From: Ilyomonas limi
GTDB lineage: Bacteria; Bacteroidota; Bacteroidia; Chitinophagales; Chitinophagaceae
Length of the DNA: 64,000 nt
Direction: 5' to 3'
Assembly (NCBI RefSeq): GCF_005233845.1
Contig: NZ_SZQL01000019.1
Span: forward strand, 1-64,000
Each line of letters opens with the position of its first letter. Position 1 is the first letter of the stretch. The notes under the pieces were generated by a model that did not search any database, was not told where the DNA came from, and worked only from the letters and a program-made list of their open reading frames with translations. A program made the position numbers and the translations under genes. Of this stretch, positions 36,049-45,125 are shown in pieces.

Positions 36049-37185
36049 ATGCAAACTTCTTTTTTACGCCCGTATGTAAATGACTTGCCGAAGCTGCAGA
36101 GCGATGACAGTCAAGCAGCACGCAACTTCTTTTTTGATGAAATATTCAGAATGGCTAAAGTGGGCGGATGGGAAATAGATCTGGTAAATAATACTGTTTT
36201 TTGGTCGGAACAAACAAAGCGGATACATGAGGTATATAATGATTATAAGCCCACGGTGGAAAAAGCGATTAATTTCTTTTACGGCTCGTCCAGAGATATT
36301 ATTGTGGATAGATACAACCGGTTGGTAGAAAAAGGCGAACCGTATGATGAAGAGCTGGAATTTCTTACTGCACGTAAAAGAAAAATATGGGTGCGCGCAG
36401 TGGCTAAGCCTGTGTTTGACAGCGCAGGAAAAGTGATAGGTGGGCGCGGCTTATTCCAGGATATTGATGATCAAAAAAAACGGGAACTGGCTTTAAAAGC
36501 GTCGCTCGACGTTATTAATAAACAAGCAGATAAGTTAAAAGATTTTGCACATATTGTTTCGCATAACCTGCGTTCGCATACCGGCAATCTGAAGATGATT
36601 ACCAACATGATTGAACTGGAAACCGATGTGGAAATGAAGCTGGAATGGCTGGAACACATTAAAGGCTTATCCGATTCGCTGGACGAAACAGTAAATAACC
36701 TGCGCGATATTGTCAACTCGCAGGTAAGCGTGCAGGAAAGTAAAAAACAGCTCGCCTTTAGTGAAGTATTCGATAATGTAGTGAATGCCTTAGGTATAAA
36801 AACAAATAGTGAAAATATTAAGCTACGTGCCGATTTTTCAGAGTGTGAATACCTAGATTACGTACCTGCCTACCTCGAAAGCATTATGCTCAACTTAGTG
36901 ACCAATGCTATCAAATATAAACATCCGCAACGTATTCCGGTTATCAGTATAAAAACCTCTTTAGAAGACGATCGTACCTGCCTCACCATATCGGACAACG
37001 GTTTAGGTATAGACCTTAACATATATGGCAGCAGATTATTTAAAATGAATGAAACATTTCATAATAATGCCGATGCACGTGGCATTGGACTGTACATTAC
37101 CAAAAACCAGATTGAAAAAATGGGTGGTGGTATAGAAGTACAGAGCGAAGTTGGCAAAGGCACCACTTTTAAAATTAAGTTTTAA
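36049..37185 (+). CDS. soluble PAS-domain histidine kinase
   Basis: A 378-residue cytosolic sensor kinase without membrane segments. A PAS fold (PAS_3 type) covers about 35-140 (GGWEIDLVNNTVFWSEQ to GGRGLFQDIDDQ). It is followed by a HisKA helix pair with the phospho-acceptor H172 in IVSHNLRSHTGN, and an ATPase domain with N box (LNLVTNAIKYKH, N286), G1 box DNGLGID (316-322) and G2 box RGIGLYIT. The H box has NLRSH rather than the usual ELRTP, a form often seen in Bacteroidota. It would phosphorylate the response regulator that follows after 8 bases. The signal is unknown. Confidence 0.92.
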   Translation: MQTSFLRPYVNDLPKLQSDDSQAARNFFFDEIFRMAKVGGWEIDLVNNTVFWSEQTKRIHEVYNDYKPTVEKAINFFYGSSRDIIVDRYNRLVEKGEPYDEELEFLTARKRKIWVRAVAKPVFDSAGKVIGGRGLFQDIDDQKKRELALKASLDVINKQADKLKDFAHIVSHNLRSHTGNLKMITNMIELETDVEMKLEWLEHIKGLSDSLDETVNNLRDIVNSQVSVQESKKQLAFSEVFDNVVNALGIKTNSENIKLRADFSECEYLDYVPAYLESIMLNLVTNAIKYKHPQRIPVISIKTSLEDDRTCLTISDNGLGIDLNIYGSRLFKMNETFHNNADARGIGLYITKNQIEKMGGGIEVQSEVGKGTTFKIKF

Positions 37186-37193
37186 TAATACAC

Positions 37194-37613
37194 ATGCAAG
37201 ATCTTCCTTTAATTGTTACTTACATCATTGACGACGACAAACTGCACCAGTTTGGTATGCGCCGTATGTTTAAGTACATTCACACACCTGTACAATTATT
37301 CCAGTTTTATAATGGTTTGCAGGCCTTGGAATACATCAAAGCGCACCTGCCACAGTTAATCAATCTACCCGATGTAATACTGCTGGATGTAAATATGCCG
37401 GTGATGAATGGCTGGCAGTTCCTGGATGAATTTATACAACTGATGCCGCCGCAAAACCACCGCACTACTATTTATATGGTTACTTCCTCCATCAGTGATG
37501 CCGACGTGGAAAAAGCAGCCTCTTACAGCGAGATTACCGAGTATATCATTAAGCCTGCAGACATTGAGCAGGTGAAGGAACTATTTGAAGACATACACGA
37601 GAAATTGAGTTAA
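37194..37613 (+). CDS. single-domain response regulator
   Basis: A 139-residue receiver domain with no output domain. The acidic pocket is D13-D14, the phospho-acceptor is D65 in ILLDVNMPVMNGW, and the conserved Lys is in YIIKPAD. The gene starts 8 bases after the histidine kinase stop, so the two form one operon and probably a cognate pair. As there is no DNA-binding part, it would act by protein-protein contact or a phosphorelay. The glycosyltransferase gene follows 33 bases later and may share the transcript. Confidence 0.93.
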   Translation: MQDLPLIVTYIIDDDKLHQFGMRRMFKYIHTPVQLFQFYNGLQALEYIKAHLPQLINLPDVILLDVNMPVMNGWQFLDEFIQLMPPQNHRTTIYMVTSSISDADVEKAASYSEITEYIIKPADIEQVKELFEDIHEKLS

Positions 37614-37646
37614 TACTATCATTCCATTACTGCACAAAATACAGCC

Positions 37647-38450
37647 ATGAGACCTGTTTCTATACCTTCTTTTATTATGCAGCACTACCAGAACGGCAAC
37701 GTGCTGGAACAAAATATAAATGCGCTCAATATTGCTATCCGTTCCAGATACAGCGATACGCCTGATATTTCTATTGTTATCCCGGCTTACAACGAAGAAA
37801 CAACTATTCTGCAAACGCTTTCTTCGCTGGCTGCCAACACTACCAAAAGAACGGTAGAAATAGTAGTGGTAAACAACAACAGTAACGACCGTACTGCCGA
37901 GCTGGCAACGGCTGCCGGCGCCCGCTGCATACTGGAAACAAAGCAAGGTATTACCCCCGCACGCAATGCAGGGCTGGCAGCAGCACGCGGAAAATATATT
38001 TTGAATGCCGATGCCGATACCATTTATCCGCCCGACTGGATAGAAGAAATGGTAAAGCCGTTAACGGCAGAAAAAGAAGTGGCTATGGTATTTGGTCGCT
38101 TTGCTTTTATACCCGTTGGCAGCACGACCCGGCGTACTTATGTATGGTATGAATATTTTGCCGAGCTAACGCGCTGGATTAATAAAACCTTCCGCGAAGA
38201 GGCAGTGAATGTATATGGTTTTAACTCAGGTTTTCGCAAAGCCGATGGCTTGTTGGTAGAGGGCTTTACGCACCCGCCCGGCACCAACGAAGATGGCTGG
38301 CTGGCACTAAAGCTGCGTAATAATGGCTTTGGCAAAATACACTGCGTAGCACAGCCCAACGCAATGGTATGGACTACCGACCGCCGCATACAAATAGATG
38401 GTGGTTTGTGGAAGGCTACCATAAAAAGAATGAAACGCATGTTGAGCTAA
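37647..38450 (+). CDS. GT2-family glycosyltransferase
   Basis: A 267-residue GT-A fold enzyme. The donor-binding start is ISIVIPAYNEETTIL, followed by VEIVVVNNNSNDRT and the metal-binding DxD motif in ILNADADTIYP. The acceptor region GFTHPPGTNEDGWLALKL carries the expected ED catalytic-base pair. No transmembrane helix is obvious, so it would act on the cytoplasmic face. Substrates are unknown. Its position directly after a two-component pair suggests coupled expression rather than a polysaccharide cluster. Confidence 0.88.
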   Translation: MRPVSIPSFIMQHYQNGNVLEQNINALNIAIRSRYSDTPDISIVIPAYNEETTILQTLSSLAANTTKRTVEIVVVNNNSNDRTAELATAAGARCILETKQGITPARNAGLAAARGKYILNADADTIYPPDWIEEMVKPLTAEKEVAMVFGRFAFIPVGSTTRRTYVWYEYFAELTRWINKTFREEAVNVYGFNSGFRKADGLLVEGFTHPPGTNEDGWLALKLRNNGFGKIHCVAQPNAMVWTTDRRIQIDGGLWKATIKRMKRMLS

Positions 38451-38628
38451 ACAAATATTGTATTCACAATCCGTAGCCGCAATCAATACCATACAAGTGA
38501 CACAGTAATGTGTCATTTTGTTTGTTTAACATCAGTACTAAAATCAATAGGCTGCAAAGTGCAAAGCTATCGGAGATTAAAATTTTCAGGTATTTTAAGT
38601 TGTGTATCATTATTCAGAGAACAAATAA

Positions 38629-39369
38629 ATGAAGAAAAGAATGATAGGAATTATCCTAATGTCACTAGGTGGATTACTGTTAATAGCCGGAGCAATGCTT
38701 TTTAAAACCTCGGGACAACGTAAAAGTTTAGAAAGCAATGAAATAGATAAAATTATCGAAGTTGCTATTGCAGATGGCGTGCTGACTAACAATGAAAGAA
38801 ACAAAATTCGCGAAATAGCAAATAAAAATAACATAGATGCCGACAAAGTAATTCAGCAAACAGAAGAAAGACTGAACAAACTAAATATTGACTCGGAGAC
38901 TGAGTTAGTAGATTATAAAAAGAAAAACGGGCTTGACTTTGAAAAATATATTGTTCAAAAATTTAACAAGCAATATTTTAAAATAAAGCATTGGGCAGGA
39001 GACAAATACGTAAATGGGCATTATGCAGAAACAACACCTCAGCCCGATATCCTATTTGAATTTAATCTGAAAGGAGAAACAACAGCATTTGCCTTAGAAT
39101 GTAAATGGAGAAAACAGCTTTATAAAAATGGTGTTGAATTTGCAAGCAAAGAGCAATTTGACAGGTATAATAATTTTGAAAAAACAAAGAAGATTCCCGT
39201 CTTTATTGCTATTGGAATTGGAGGCACCGGAGGCTCACCAGAAAATGTTTATCTTATTCCATTGCGTGAAATAAAATCAAATTTTATTTATTTCGTTGAT
39301 CTAAAAAAGTATGAGAAGGAAAAGAATACAAACTTTTACTTTAATACAGGAACTTTGACATTGAAGTAA
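38629..39369 (+). CDS. membrane-anchored PD-(D/E)xK nuclease-like protein
   Basis: A 246-residue protein of unknown function. One N-terminal transmembrane helix (about 5-27, MIGIILMSLGGLLLIAGAML) is followed by a helical segment (about 35-95) with VAIADGVLTNNERNKI, which resembles a TerB- or EF-like turn. A C-terminal nuclease-like domain covers about 100-246. In it, PDILFEF (D) and ALECKWR (E-x-K) are spaced like the catalytic core of restriction-endonuclease (Mrr/NERD-like) folds. The gene is more AT-rich than its flanks, which hints at transfer. A cytoplasm-facing nuclease held at the membrane is my reading; a defence role is possible but not shown. Confidence 0.62.
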   Translation: MKKRMIGIILMSLGGLLLIAGAMLFKTSGQRKSLESNEIDKIIEVAIADGVLTNNERNKIREIANKNNIDADKVIQQTEERLNKLNIDSETELVDYKKKNGLDFEKYIVQKFNKQYFKIKHWAGDKYVNGHYAETTPQPDILFEFNLKGETTAFALECKWRKQLYKNGVEFASKEQFDRYNNFEKTKKIPVFIAIGIGGTGGSPENVYLIPLREIKSNFIYFVDLKKYEKEKNTNFYFNTGTLTLK

Positions 39370-39667
39370 CGAACATAAAAAAGCTATCGCAGGCCATTGA
39401 GATTTTCTACTGTTGGTGTTCTTCACTACAGATGAAGAGAAGAATACCAACAACCGTAAAACAACAAAACTACAAAAATCAAACACTAAACAAACTCTTT
39501 ACAAAGCGCACTTACACTATCATTAATCCCACTCTGGTAAACTCCCGCGAAGCACTGTAAAAGTAGTTATGTCTTTTGCGTCAACTGTCTTTCCCAATCA
39601 TTTGTAATGCCCTTCACTAACTGGCACGTTTCTTTTTTACTATAGCTTATTGCAAACAAATAACACT

Positions 39668-40477
39668 ATGGAACACAAAGAAGCACTTAAGCAACAACGC
39701 AATATCCAGTTGAAGAGAGAACGCAATACGCTACTTAAAAGAGTAGAAAAGGCAATGGAAGGTCCATTGATTTTCTTAGGATTTATATGGCTCATACTTG
39801 TAATAGTAGATCTGATATGGGGCTTGAATCCTGTTTTAAAAATCCTAAGTGTTATCATCTGGATTATTTTTATCATCGACTTTATTGCCAAATTTATACT
39901 TGCACCGGAGAAGCTGAATTTTTTAAAAAAGAACTGGCTTACTGCCATTTCGCTTATTATTCCGGCACTAAGAGTAGTACGCATTGTGCGGGTTGTGCGG
40001 TTGCTTAAAGGCGCTAACCTTATAAAAATTGTAGCTTCTGTCAACCGCAGCATGAAGAGCCTTAGTGCCACTTTTAAACGCCGTGGGTTTGGCTATGTGG
40101 TGGCACTTACCATAGGAGTTATTTTTGCCGGCGCGGCAGGTATGTATGCCTTCGAAAACCAGCAATCCGGCGGACTAAAAACATACGGCGAGGCCTTGTG
40201 GTGGACGGCAATGCTTATTACCAGCCTTGGCAGCCAATACTGGCCCGTAACAGCCGAAGGACAAGCATTGTGTTTGCTGCTTGCTTTATATGGCTTTTGT
40301 GTATTTGGATATATTACAGCTACATTGGCTTCGTTTTTTGTGGGGCGCGATGCAGAAGAAAAGGATGCGCCGATAGCCGGTGCAGAGGATGTAAAGGCAT
40401 TACAGAAAAAAATTGATCAGCTTACACAATCTATTAATGAATTGAAAGCTATTACGGTCGCTAATCAACAACAATAG
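39668..40477 (+). CDS. voltage-sensor-type ion channel with unusual filter
   Basis: A 269-residue membrane protein of the ion transporter (voltage-gated channel) superfamily. Helices lie at about 33-50, 58-78 and 90-100, followed by an S4-like segment with Arg at 102, 105, 108 and 111 (every third residue). A pore region and last helix (about 140-226) come next, then a C-terminal coiled coil (about 240-265, KALQKKIDQLTQSINEL). The pore loop reads TSLGSQYWPVT (185-195), where potassium channels have TVGYGD, so potassium selectivity should not be assumed. I chose the ATG at 39668; a TTG at 39650 would add 6 residues. Four subunits would be needed. Confidence 0.8.
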   Translation: MEHKEALKQQRNIQLKRERNTLLKRVEKAMEGPLIFLGFIWLILVIVDLIWGLNPVLKILSVIIWIIFIIDFIAKFILAPEKLNFLKKNWLTAISLIIPALRVVRIVRVVRLLKGANLIKIVASVNRSMKSLSATFKRRGFGYVVALTIGVIFAGAAGMYAFENQQSGGLKTYGEALWWTAMLITSLGSQYWPVTAEGQALCLLLALYGFCVFGYITATLASFFVGRDAEEKDAPIAGAEDVKALQKKIDQLTQSINELKAITVANQQQ

Positions 40478-40611
40478 ATTAAAATGATAACTGTTCATTG
40501 CTCTTAGAAACAGATATCGTTTCATCTGTGAGCTTCAGGATTGAAATATAGTTCCCATTAATTTTCTCCTGTATTTACATTTCTCTCTATCTTGACCGCC
40601 ATTCTTCTATT

Positions 40612-42087
40612 ATGAAAAAACTTGTCCTTACTTATTGCATGTGCATCGTTATTTTATTTGTCAATGCACAAAATTTCAATGCTGTAAAAGAAATTAAGAA
40701 GGAGATAAAGCGCCCGTCTGCACTGGCACCGTTGCGCTTTTTAGCATCCGACGAACTGATGGGCAGAGGCACTACGCGGCCCGAGATAAACATTGCCGCA
40801 CGTTACATTAGCGAGCTATTCCGCAGCATAGGCTTGAAAGAAACACCCGGCACCACTGATTACTTCCAAACCTTTGATATAAAGATGAGAAAACCTGCTA
40901 CTGAAGGCGCCTTAATAATGGCAGGAAACACGTATAATATGGTGCAATCATTATTACAGCTAAATGGTGGCAATATATCTGTTACTGCACCTGTAATGTA
41001 TGCAAAATACGGAACGGAAAACAACCTTCAAAACATAGATGTAAAAGGGAAAATAGTTATTACCGAAACCGGAACAGATGATAAGAGTACTTTCAGGCAA
41101 GGTATGCGTGCGCTCCAAACAAAAAGAGCATTGTTGCAGCAAAAAGGGGCTATAGCAATCATTGAACGTTATAAGGCAGGTAGTATTTCCTGGACTGCTT
41201 TACAACAGTACCTCACCATGGAAAATCCGGGGGAAGAAGAAAGCGCCGGTATTCCTGCTTTGATTGTTAATGACGAGCATGCTTCTATAAAAAACATACC
41301 GGATAATACAGAAGCCACCTTAACTGTACAAGGCACACGGGTAACAATTGTTCCTGCAAAGAATGTGGTGGGCTATTTGGAAGGCACAGATTCGAAATTG
41401 AGAAATCAATACATTGTACTTTCTGCACATTACGATCATTTGGGCATTGCAAAGCAGCCAAAGATGGAGGAAGGAAAAATGGATAGCATTTATAACGGTG
41501 CGCGGGATAATGCCATTGGCGTAACAGCAGTAATAGATGCTGCAAGATATTTTACTCAACATCCGCCCAAACGCTCGGTATTATTTATTGCTTATGCTGC
41601 TGAAGAAGTAGGTGAACTGGGAAGCAAGTATTTTGCAGCACATCCGGTTATTCCATTAAAACAAATCGTGTATAATTTGAATATTGATAATGCGGGCTAT
41701 AATGACACATCCATTGTAACGGTAGTAGGCCTAGGAAGAACATCTGCTGATGACAACATCAAAAAAGCCTGCGCTGCTTTCGGTTTAACGGCAAAGCCCG
41801 ACCCCGCTCCTGAACAAAATTTATTTGACAGGAGTGATAATGCGCAGCTTGCTGTACATGGTATTCCTGCGCCCACTTTCAGTTTGGGCATACGAAAGTT
41901 TGATGAAGAGATCAATAAACGCTATCATCAATTGAGCGATGAAGTAGGCAGTTTTGATTTGATTTATGCCATGAAATACATTCATTCTTTTATTCTTGCC
42001 ACACAACTCATTGCTGATAATCCCAAACAGCCGGAATGGATAAAAGGTGATAAATATGAAGCAGCATGGAAGCAATTGTATCAGTAA
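40612..42087 (+). CDS. exported M28-family aminopeptidase
   Basis: A 491-residue secreted zinc peptidase. The signal peptide ends near FVNAQ. A PA-type insert lies at about 110-240. The M28 zinc ligands are visible: His and Asp in SAHYDHLG and GARDNAIGV, the Glu pair in AAEEVGELGS, Asp in NIDNAGYN, and His in RYHQLSDEV. It would remove N-terminal residues from peptides in the periplasm or outside, as many Bacteroidota exported M28 enzymes do. No partner gene is adjacent. Confidence 0.9.
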   Translation: MKKLVLTYCMCIVILFVNAQNFNAVKEIKKEIKRPSALAPLRFLASDELMGRGTTRPEINIAARYISELFRSIGLKETPGTTDYFQTFDIKMRKPATEGALIMAGNTYNMVQSLLQLNGGNISVTAPVMYAKYGTENNLQNIDVKGKIVITETGTDDKSTFRQGMRALQTKRALLQQKGAIAIIERYKAGSISWTALQQYLTMENPGEEESAGIPALIVNDEHASIKNIPDNTEATLTVQGTRVTIVPAKNVVGYLEGTDSKLRNQYIVLSAHYDHLGIAKQPKMEEGKMDSIYNGARDNAIGVTAVIDAARYFTQHPPKRSVLFIAYAAEEVGELGSKYFAAHPVIPLKQIVYNLNIDNAGYNDTSIVTVVGLGRTSADDNIKKACAAFGLTAKPDPAPEQNLFDRSDNAQLAVHGIPAPTFSLGIRKFDEEINKRYHQLSDEVGSFDLIYAMKYIHSFILATQLIADNPKQPEWIKGDKYEAAWKQLYQ

Positions 42088-42158
42088 TTATTTTAAAGAT
42101 GTAAATGAAAGAATACATCAAATCTGATAGTATATTTTTAATTGAAATTGGCTTTTCT

Positions 42159-42250
42159 TTCACCGCGGAGAACGAGAGTTGAAAGCCTTTCGCAGAGATT
42201 TATTTAACACTGCGAAACCTCTATTTACTCCTGCTCCCTACAGTGGAAAA
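42159..42250. repeat. ACCGCGGAGAA-type intergenic repeat, copy 2
   Basis: TTTCACCGCGGAGAACGAGAGT (42158-42179) is followed by CGCAGAG (42191-42197). A degenerate inverted copy, ACTCCTGCTCCCTACAGTGGAAAA, ends at 42250. The opening is nearly identical to that at 14982 and similar to that at 49549. Confidence 0.5.
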
Positions 42251-42323
42251 ATTATCATGCTGTTGAAGAAAATTACCAGCTTTCTTTTGTTTAACTTTCA
42301 TTTAAAACAGATACTACAACCTA

Positions 42324-43109
42324 CTACTGCTTTTCCTCGGTAGTTATTTTCAATCCCCCATTCATAAAGGGCTTTAAAAAATCGAGCGGCACCGGAAAGA
42401 TGGTGGTGGAATTATTTTCGGTAGCAATTTCACGAAGCGTTTGCAGGTAACGGAGCGTTAAAGCGCTGGGTTGTTCACTCAATATTTTGGCTGCATCGGA
42501 GAGGCGTTGCGAAGCTTGAAATTCGCCTTCGGCAGAAATGACCTTACTGCGGCGTTCGCGTTCGGCTTCTGCCTGTTTTGCCATAGCGCGCTGCATTTCC
42601 TGCGGCAGGTCTATCTGTTTTACTTCCACATGCGAAACCTTGATGCCCCACGGCTCGGTTTGCGCGTCTATAATTTGTTGCAGTCGCAGGTTAATCTTTT
42701 CACGTTGTGAAAGTATATCGTCCAGCTCCGATTGACCAAGCACACTGCGCAAGGTAGTTTGTGAAATCTGCGAAGTAGCCATCAGGTAATTTTCTACTTC
42801 CACTACTGCCAACTGCGGCTGAAGCACCCGAAAATATACTACTGCATTTACCTTAATGGACACGTTGTCGGCAGTAATCACATCCTGTGGCGGCACATCC
42901 ATTACCACGGTGCGCAAGCTCACTTTTACCATCCGGTCTACAATAGGAATAAGCAAAATAAGTCCGGGACCTTTCGCACCTTCACCTGTTACACGCCCCA
43001 GGCGGAACACTACGCCACGCTCATACTCTTTTAAAATGCGGATGGCATTGGCTAAAATAAAGAGTGCGAAAAAAATAAGAACAATAAAAATAACAGGGAT
43101 TTGCTGCAT
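42324..43109 (-). CDS. SPFH-domain stomatin-like protein (slipin)
   Basis: A 261-residue membrane protein. A short N-terminal hydrophobic hairpin (about 4-22, [16 protein letters not shown]) is followed by the SPFH/band-7 domain: [30 protein letters not shown], then a coiled helical segment rich in Ala, Glu and Arg ([20 protein letters not shown]). It matches bacterial stomatin/slipin, which assembles into ring-like membrane complexes. The gene lies downstream of an NfeD-type protease on the same strand. Such stomatin/NfeD pairs form a recurrent operon, and the protease is thought to cut stomatin. Confidence 0.93.
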   Translation of the reverse strand: MQQIPVIFIVLIFFALFILANAIRILKEYERGVVFRLGRVTGEGAKGPGLILLIPIVDRMVKVSLRTVVMDVPPQDVITADNVSIKVNAVVYFRVLQPQLAVVEVENYLMATSQISQTTLRSVLGQSELDDILSQREKINLRLQQIIDAQTEPWGIKVSHVEVKQIDLPQEMQRAMAKQAEAERERRSKVISAEGEFQASQRLSDAAKILSEQPSALTLRYLQTLREIATENNSTTIFPVPLDFLKPFMNGGLKITTEEKQ

Positions 43110-43284
43110 AAATAAGTATTTAAGTTAAAGTAGTAAACGTATATATGTAATTGATGCTTAATAAGGTTTGTTGCGCTTCTAATTCAAGTTATACTAAGAC
43201 AAACAGCTCATGAGTTATAGTTAAAATCAGTGCCCAGTTTGCATCAGTAATTCTAATAAATTATTTCATCCGTTAAATCTGCTA

Positions 43285-44571
43285 TTAAACACTACCCATG
43301 GGTTCCACATAGAGTTTTAAATTTTGCATTGCAGTTACACGCACTTTTTGCTGCATCTCAATAATACCCGAAACAGATTCTGCATTCCACATTTCACCAC
43401 GGATTCGTACTGTTCCGGCAGGATTAAGTGTATTTAATGTTTCGCCAACTTCGCCAATCATCCCTTCCATTCCTGATATTGGTTTTAAACGTTGTGCTCT
43501 CAATCCTGCACCCACAACAAACAGAAAAAACAAAGTGGAAGCAGCAGCTACTGTGATAATAACACTCAGAGAAACTTTCACCACGCCGCCTATCGAAGTA
43601 TCCTGGAATAATATGATAGAACCCAATACCAGCGACACAATGCCGCCAATAGTAAGCATACCATGACTCACCACTTTTATTTCTAATAAAAAAAGAATAA
43701 CACCAAGAATAATCAATGCTAACCCCGCATAATTAACGGGCAAAGTTTGCATGGCATAAAAGGCAAGAATTAAACAAATAGCACCAATAATACCGGGGAA
43801 AATAGCACCGGGATTATACAGTTCAAACAGCAACCCATAAAAGCCAAGCATCATTAAAACATAAGCAATGTTTGGGTCGCTTAGTATGTTCAATAATTCT
43901 TCAGCAAAGCCCATTTCCAGTACTTCAATGTGTGCATTTTTGGTATGCAGCGTCTTACTTCCATTTGTCACCTGCACTGTTGTATTATCTATCTTGCTGA
44001 GTAAATCCTGATCATTATTCGCAATTAAATTAACGACCTTATTTTGCAGCGCTTCCGTTTCGGTAATGGACACACTTTGCCGCACCGCATGTTCTGCCCA
44101 TTCGAGGTTGCGGTTTCTTTTTTCTGCTATCGTTCTTATAAAAGCAGCAGCATCATTCGTTAGCTTTTCATTCATTACCGAGTCGGGCGAACTGCCCATG
44201 CCCACCGGATGCGCTGCACCAATGTTGGTACCCGGCGCCATAGCCGCAATGTGAGCTGCCATTGTAATAAAAACACCGGCAGAACCAGCGCGTGAGCCTT
44301 CGGGAGCTACATACACGATAACGGGCACTTTTGATTTTAAAATATCACTCACAATAACTCTGGTAGATTCCAGCAAACCGCCGGGCGTATTTAAATGAAT
44401 GAGCAGTGCTTCGGCTTTCTTCTCTGCTGCACGGTTGATCGCTTTATGGATAAAATCGGCAGATGCCGGATTGATAGATCCGTCGATGTGTATGGATACA
44501 ACTGTCTGTGCTGTTACAAACAGCGGCAACAGTATAATGGCAAGAATAACAATTAAATAAGTTCGCTTCAT
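43285..44571 (-). CDS. NfeD-family membrane serine protease
   Basis: A 428-residue protein (long-form NfeD, 1510-N type). The signal peptide starts at the ATG at 44571 (MKRTYLIVILAIILL); a TTG five codons earlier is less likely. The ClpP-like serine protease domain covers about 20-220, with GSAGVFITMAAHIAAMAPG holding the catalytic Ser region and a Lys expected in the dyad. Four to five transmembrane helices follow (about 230-365) and a C-terminal OB-fold NfeD domain (about 370-428, GEVGETLNTLNPAGTVRIRGE). It is 175 bases upstream of the stomatin gene and in the same direction. Confidence 0.92.
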   Translation of the reverse strand: MKRTYLIVILAIILLPLFVTAQTVVSIHIDGSINPASADFIHKAINRAAEKKAEALLIHLNTPGGLLESTRVIVSDILKSKVPVIVYVAPEGSRAGSAGVFITMAAHIAAMAPGTNIGAAHPVGMGSSPDSVMNEKLTNDAAAFIRTIAEKRNRNLEWAEHAVRQSVSITETEALQNKVVNLIANNDQDLLSKIDNTTVQVTNGSKTLHTKNAHIEVLEMGFAEELLNILSDPNIAYVLMMLGFYGLLFELYNPGAIFPGIIGAICLILAFYAMQTLPVNYAGLALIILGVILFLLEIKVVSHGMLTIGGIVSLVLGSIILFQDTSIGGVVKVSLSVIITVAAASTLFFLFVVGAGLRAQRLKPISGMEGMIGEVGETLNTLNPAGTVRIRGEMWNAESVSGIIEMQQKVRVTAMQNLKLYVEPMGSV

Positions 44572-44816
44572 GTGCAAGTCTTTCAATTGGGGAAGTTAGT
44601 CAATTTAAAGGATTGTTTTGGTATAAATGGAATGATGGTAAAGGGAAGGGCTAAATAAATTGCAAGGAGCAATGGAAATATTTATAAAAGGGAAAGAGTA
44701 AATAAAAAATTGTACGTATAGATGAAGATACTAACCAATCTCAAAGTATATAGCTATATACGCTTTGGAGAAAGATGGAAGTTTAAAAACCAACGTTGTA
44801 AAATTGAGGAAAGAAA

Positions 44817-45067
44817 ACATTAATTCTTGATCTCCCCGAAAGCATTGATATAGATGAAAAATAAGCGAAAGCATTGCTGGCTGCCAGGTTGTACGAGAAA
44901 CATACACTATCACTTGGTCAGGCAGCAGAACTTGCCGGATACTCCAGGCGCACTTTTATGGGACTTTTGCCAATGATAATGTTTCTGTTTTCAACTATTC
45001 TGCAGAGGAATTAGAAGAGGATATTGCCAATGCACAAAATTATCATCACTGCTGCCAGTTATCTTAA
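44817..45067 (+). pseudogene. decayed UPF0175 antitoxin gene
   Basis: Reading from 44817, TLILDLPESIDIDEK is followed by an in-frame TAA (44862-44864), where a Glu codon is expected. It continues AKALLAARLYEKHTLSLGQ AAELAGYSRRTFM, then shifts frame near 44965-44974 and resumes as DNVSVFNYSAEELEEDIANA before a stop at 45067. This is the usual UPF0175 antitoxin sequence, one stop and one frameshift away from intact. The start codon also appears lost (AGA AAA ACA where ATG AAA ACA is expected). It is not functional. Confidence 0.85.
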
Positions 45068-45120
45068 TCTTTTGGATAAAATTGGATAACTCGATTCTAT
45101 TATATTACCGCATACCAGCA
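45030..45120 (+). pseudogene. decayed DUF3368 PIN-type toxin, 5' fragment
   Basis: ATG at 45030 overlaps the antitoxin remnant, as in live pairs, and reads MHKIIITAASYLNLLDKIG before a TAA at 45087-45089. Intact DUF3368 (PIN-fold) toxins begin like M.KIIISDTSCLI.LDKIGEL, so the SDTS motif with the catalytic Asp is now TAAS. The Glu after Gly has become a stop, after which LDSIILPHTS may continue the old frame. The gene is cut off before the convergent glycosyltransferase, leaving about 10% of the length. Confidence 0.75.
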
Positions 45121-45125
45121 CTATG

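Noticed and set aside
37581-37946. 121-codon antisense frame across the regulator and glycosyltransferase
   Set aside because: Both genes on the other strand have clear domain motifs.
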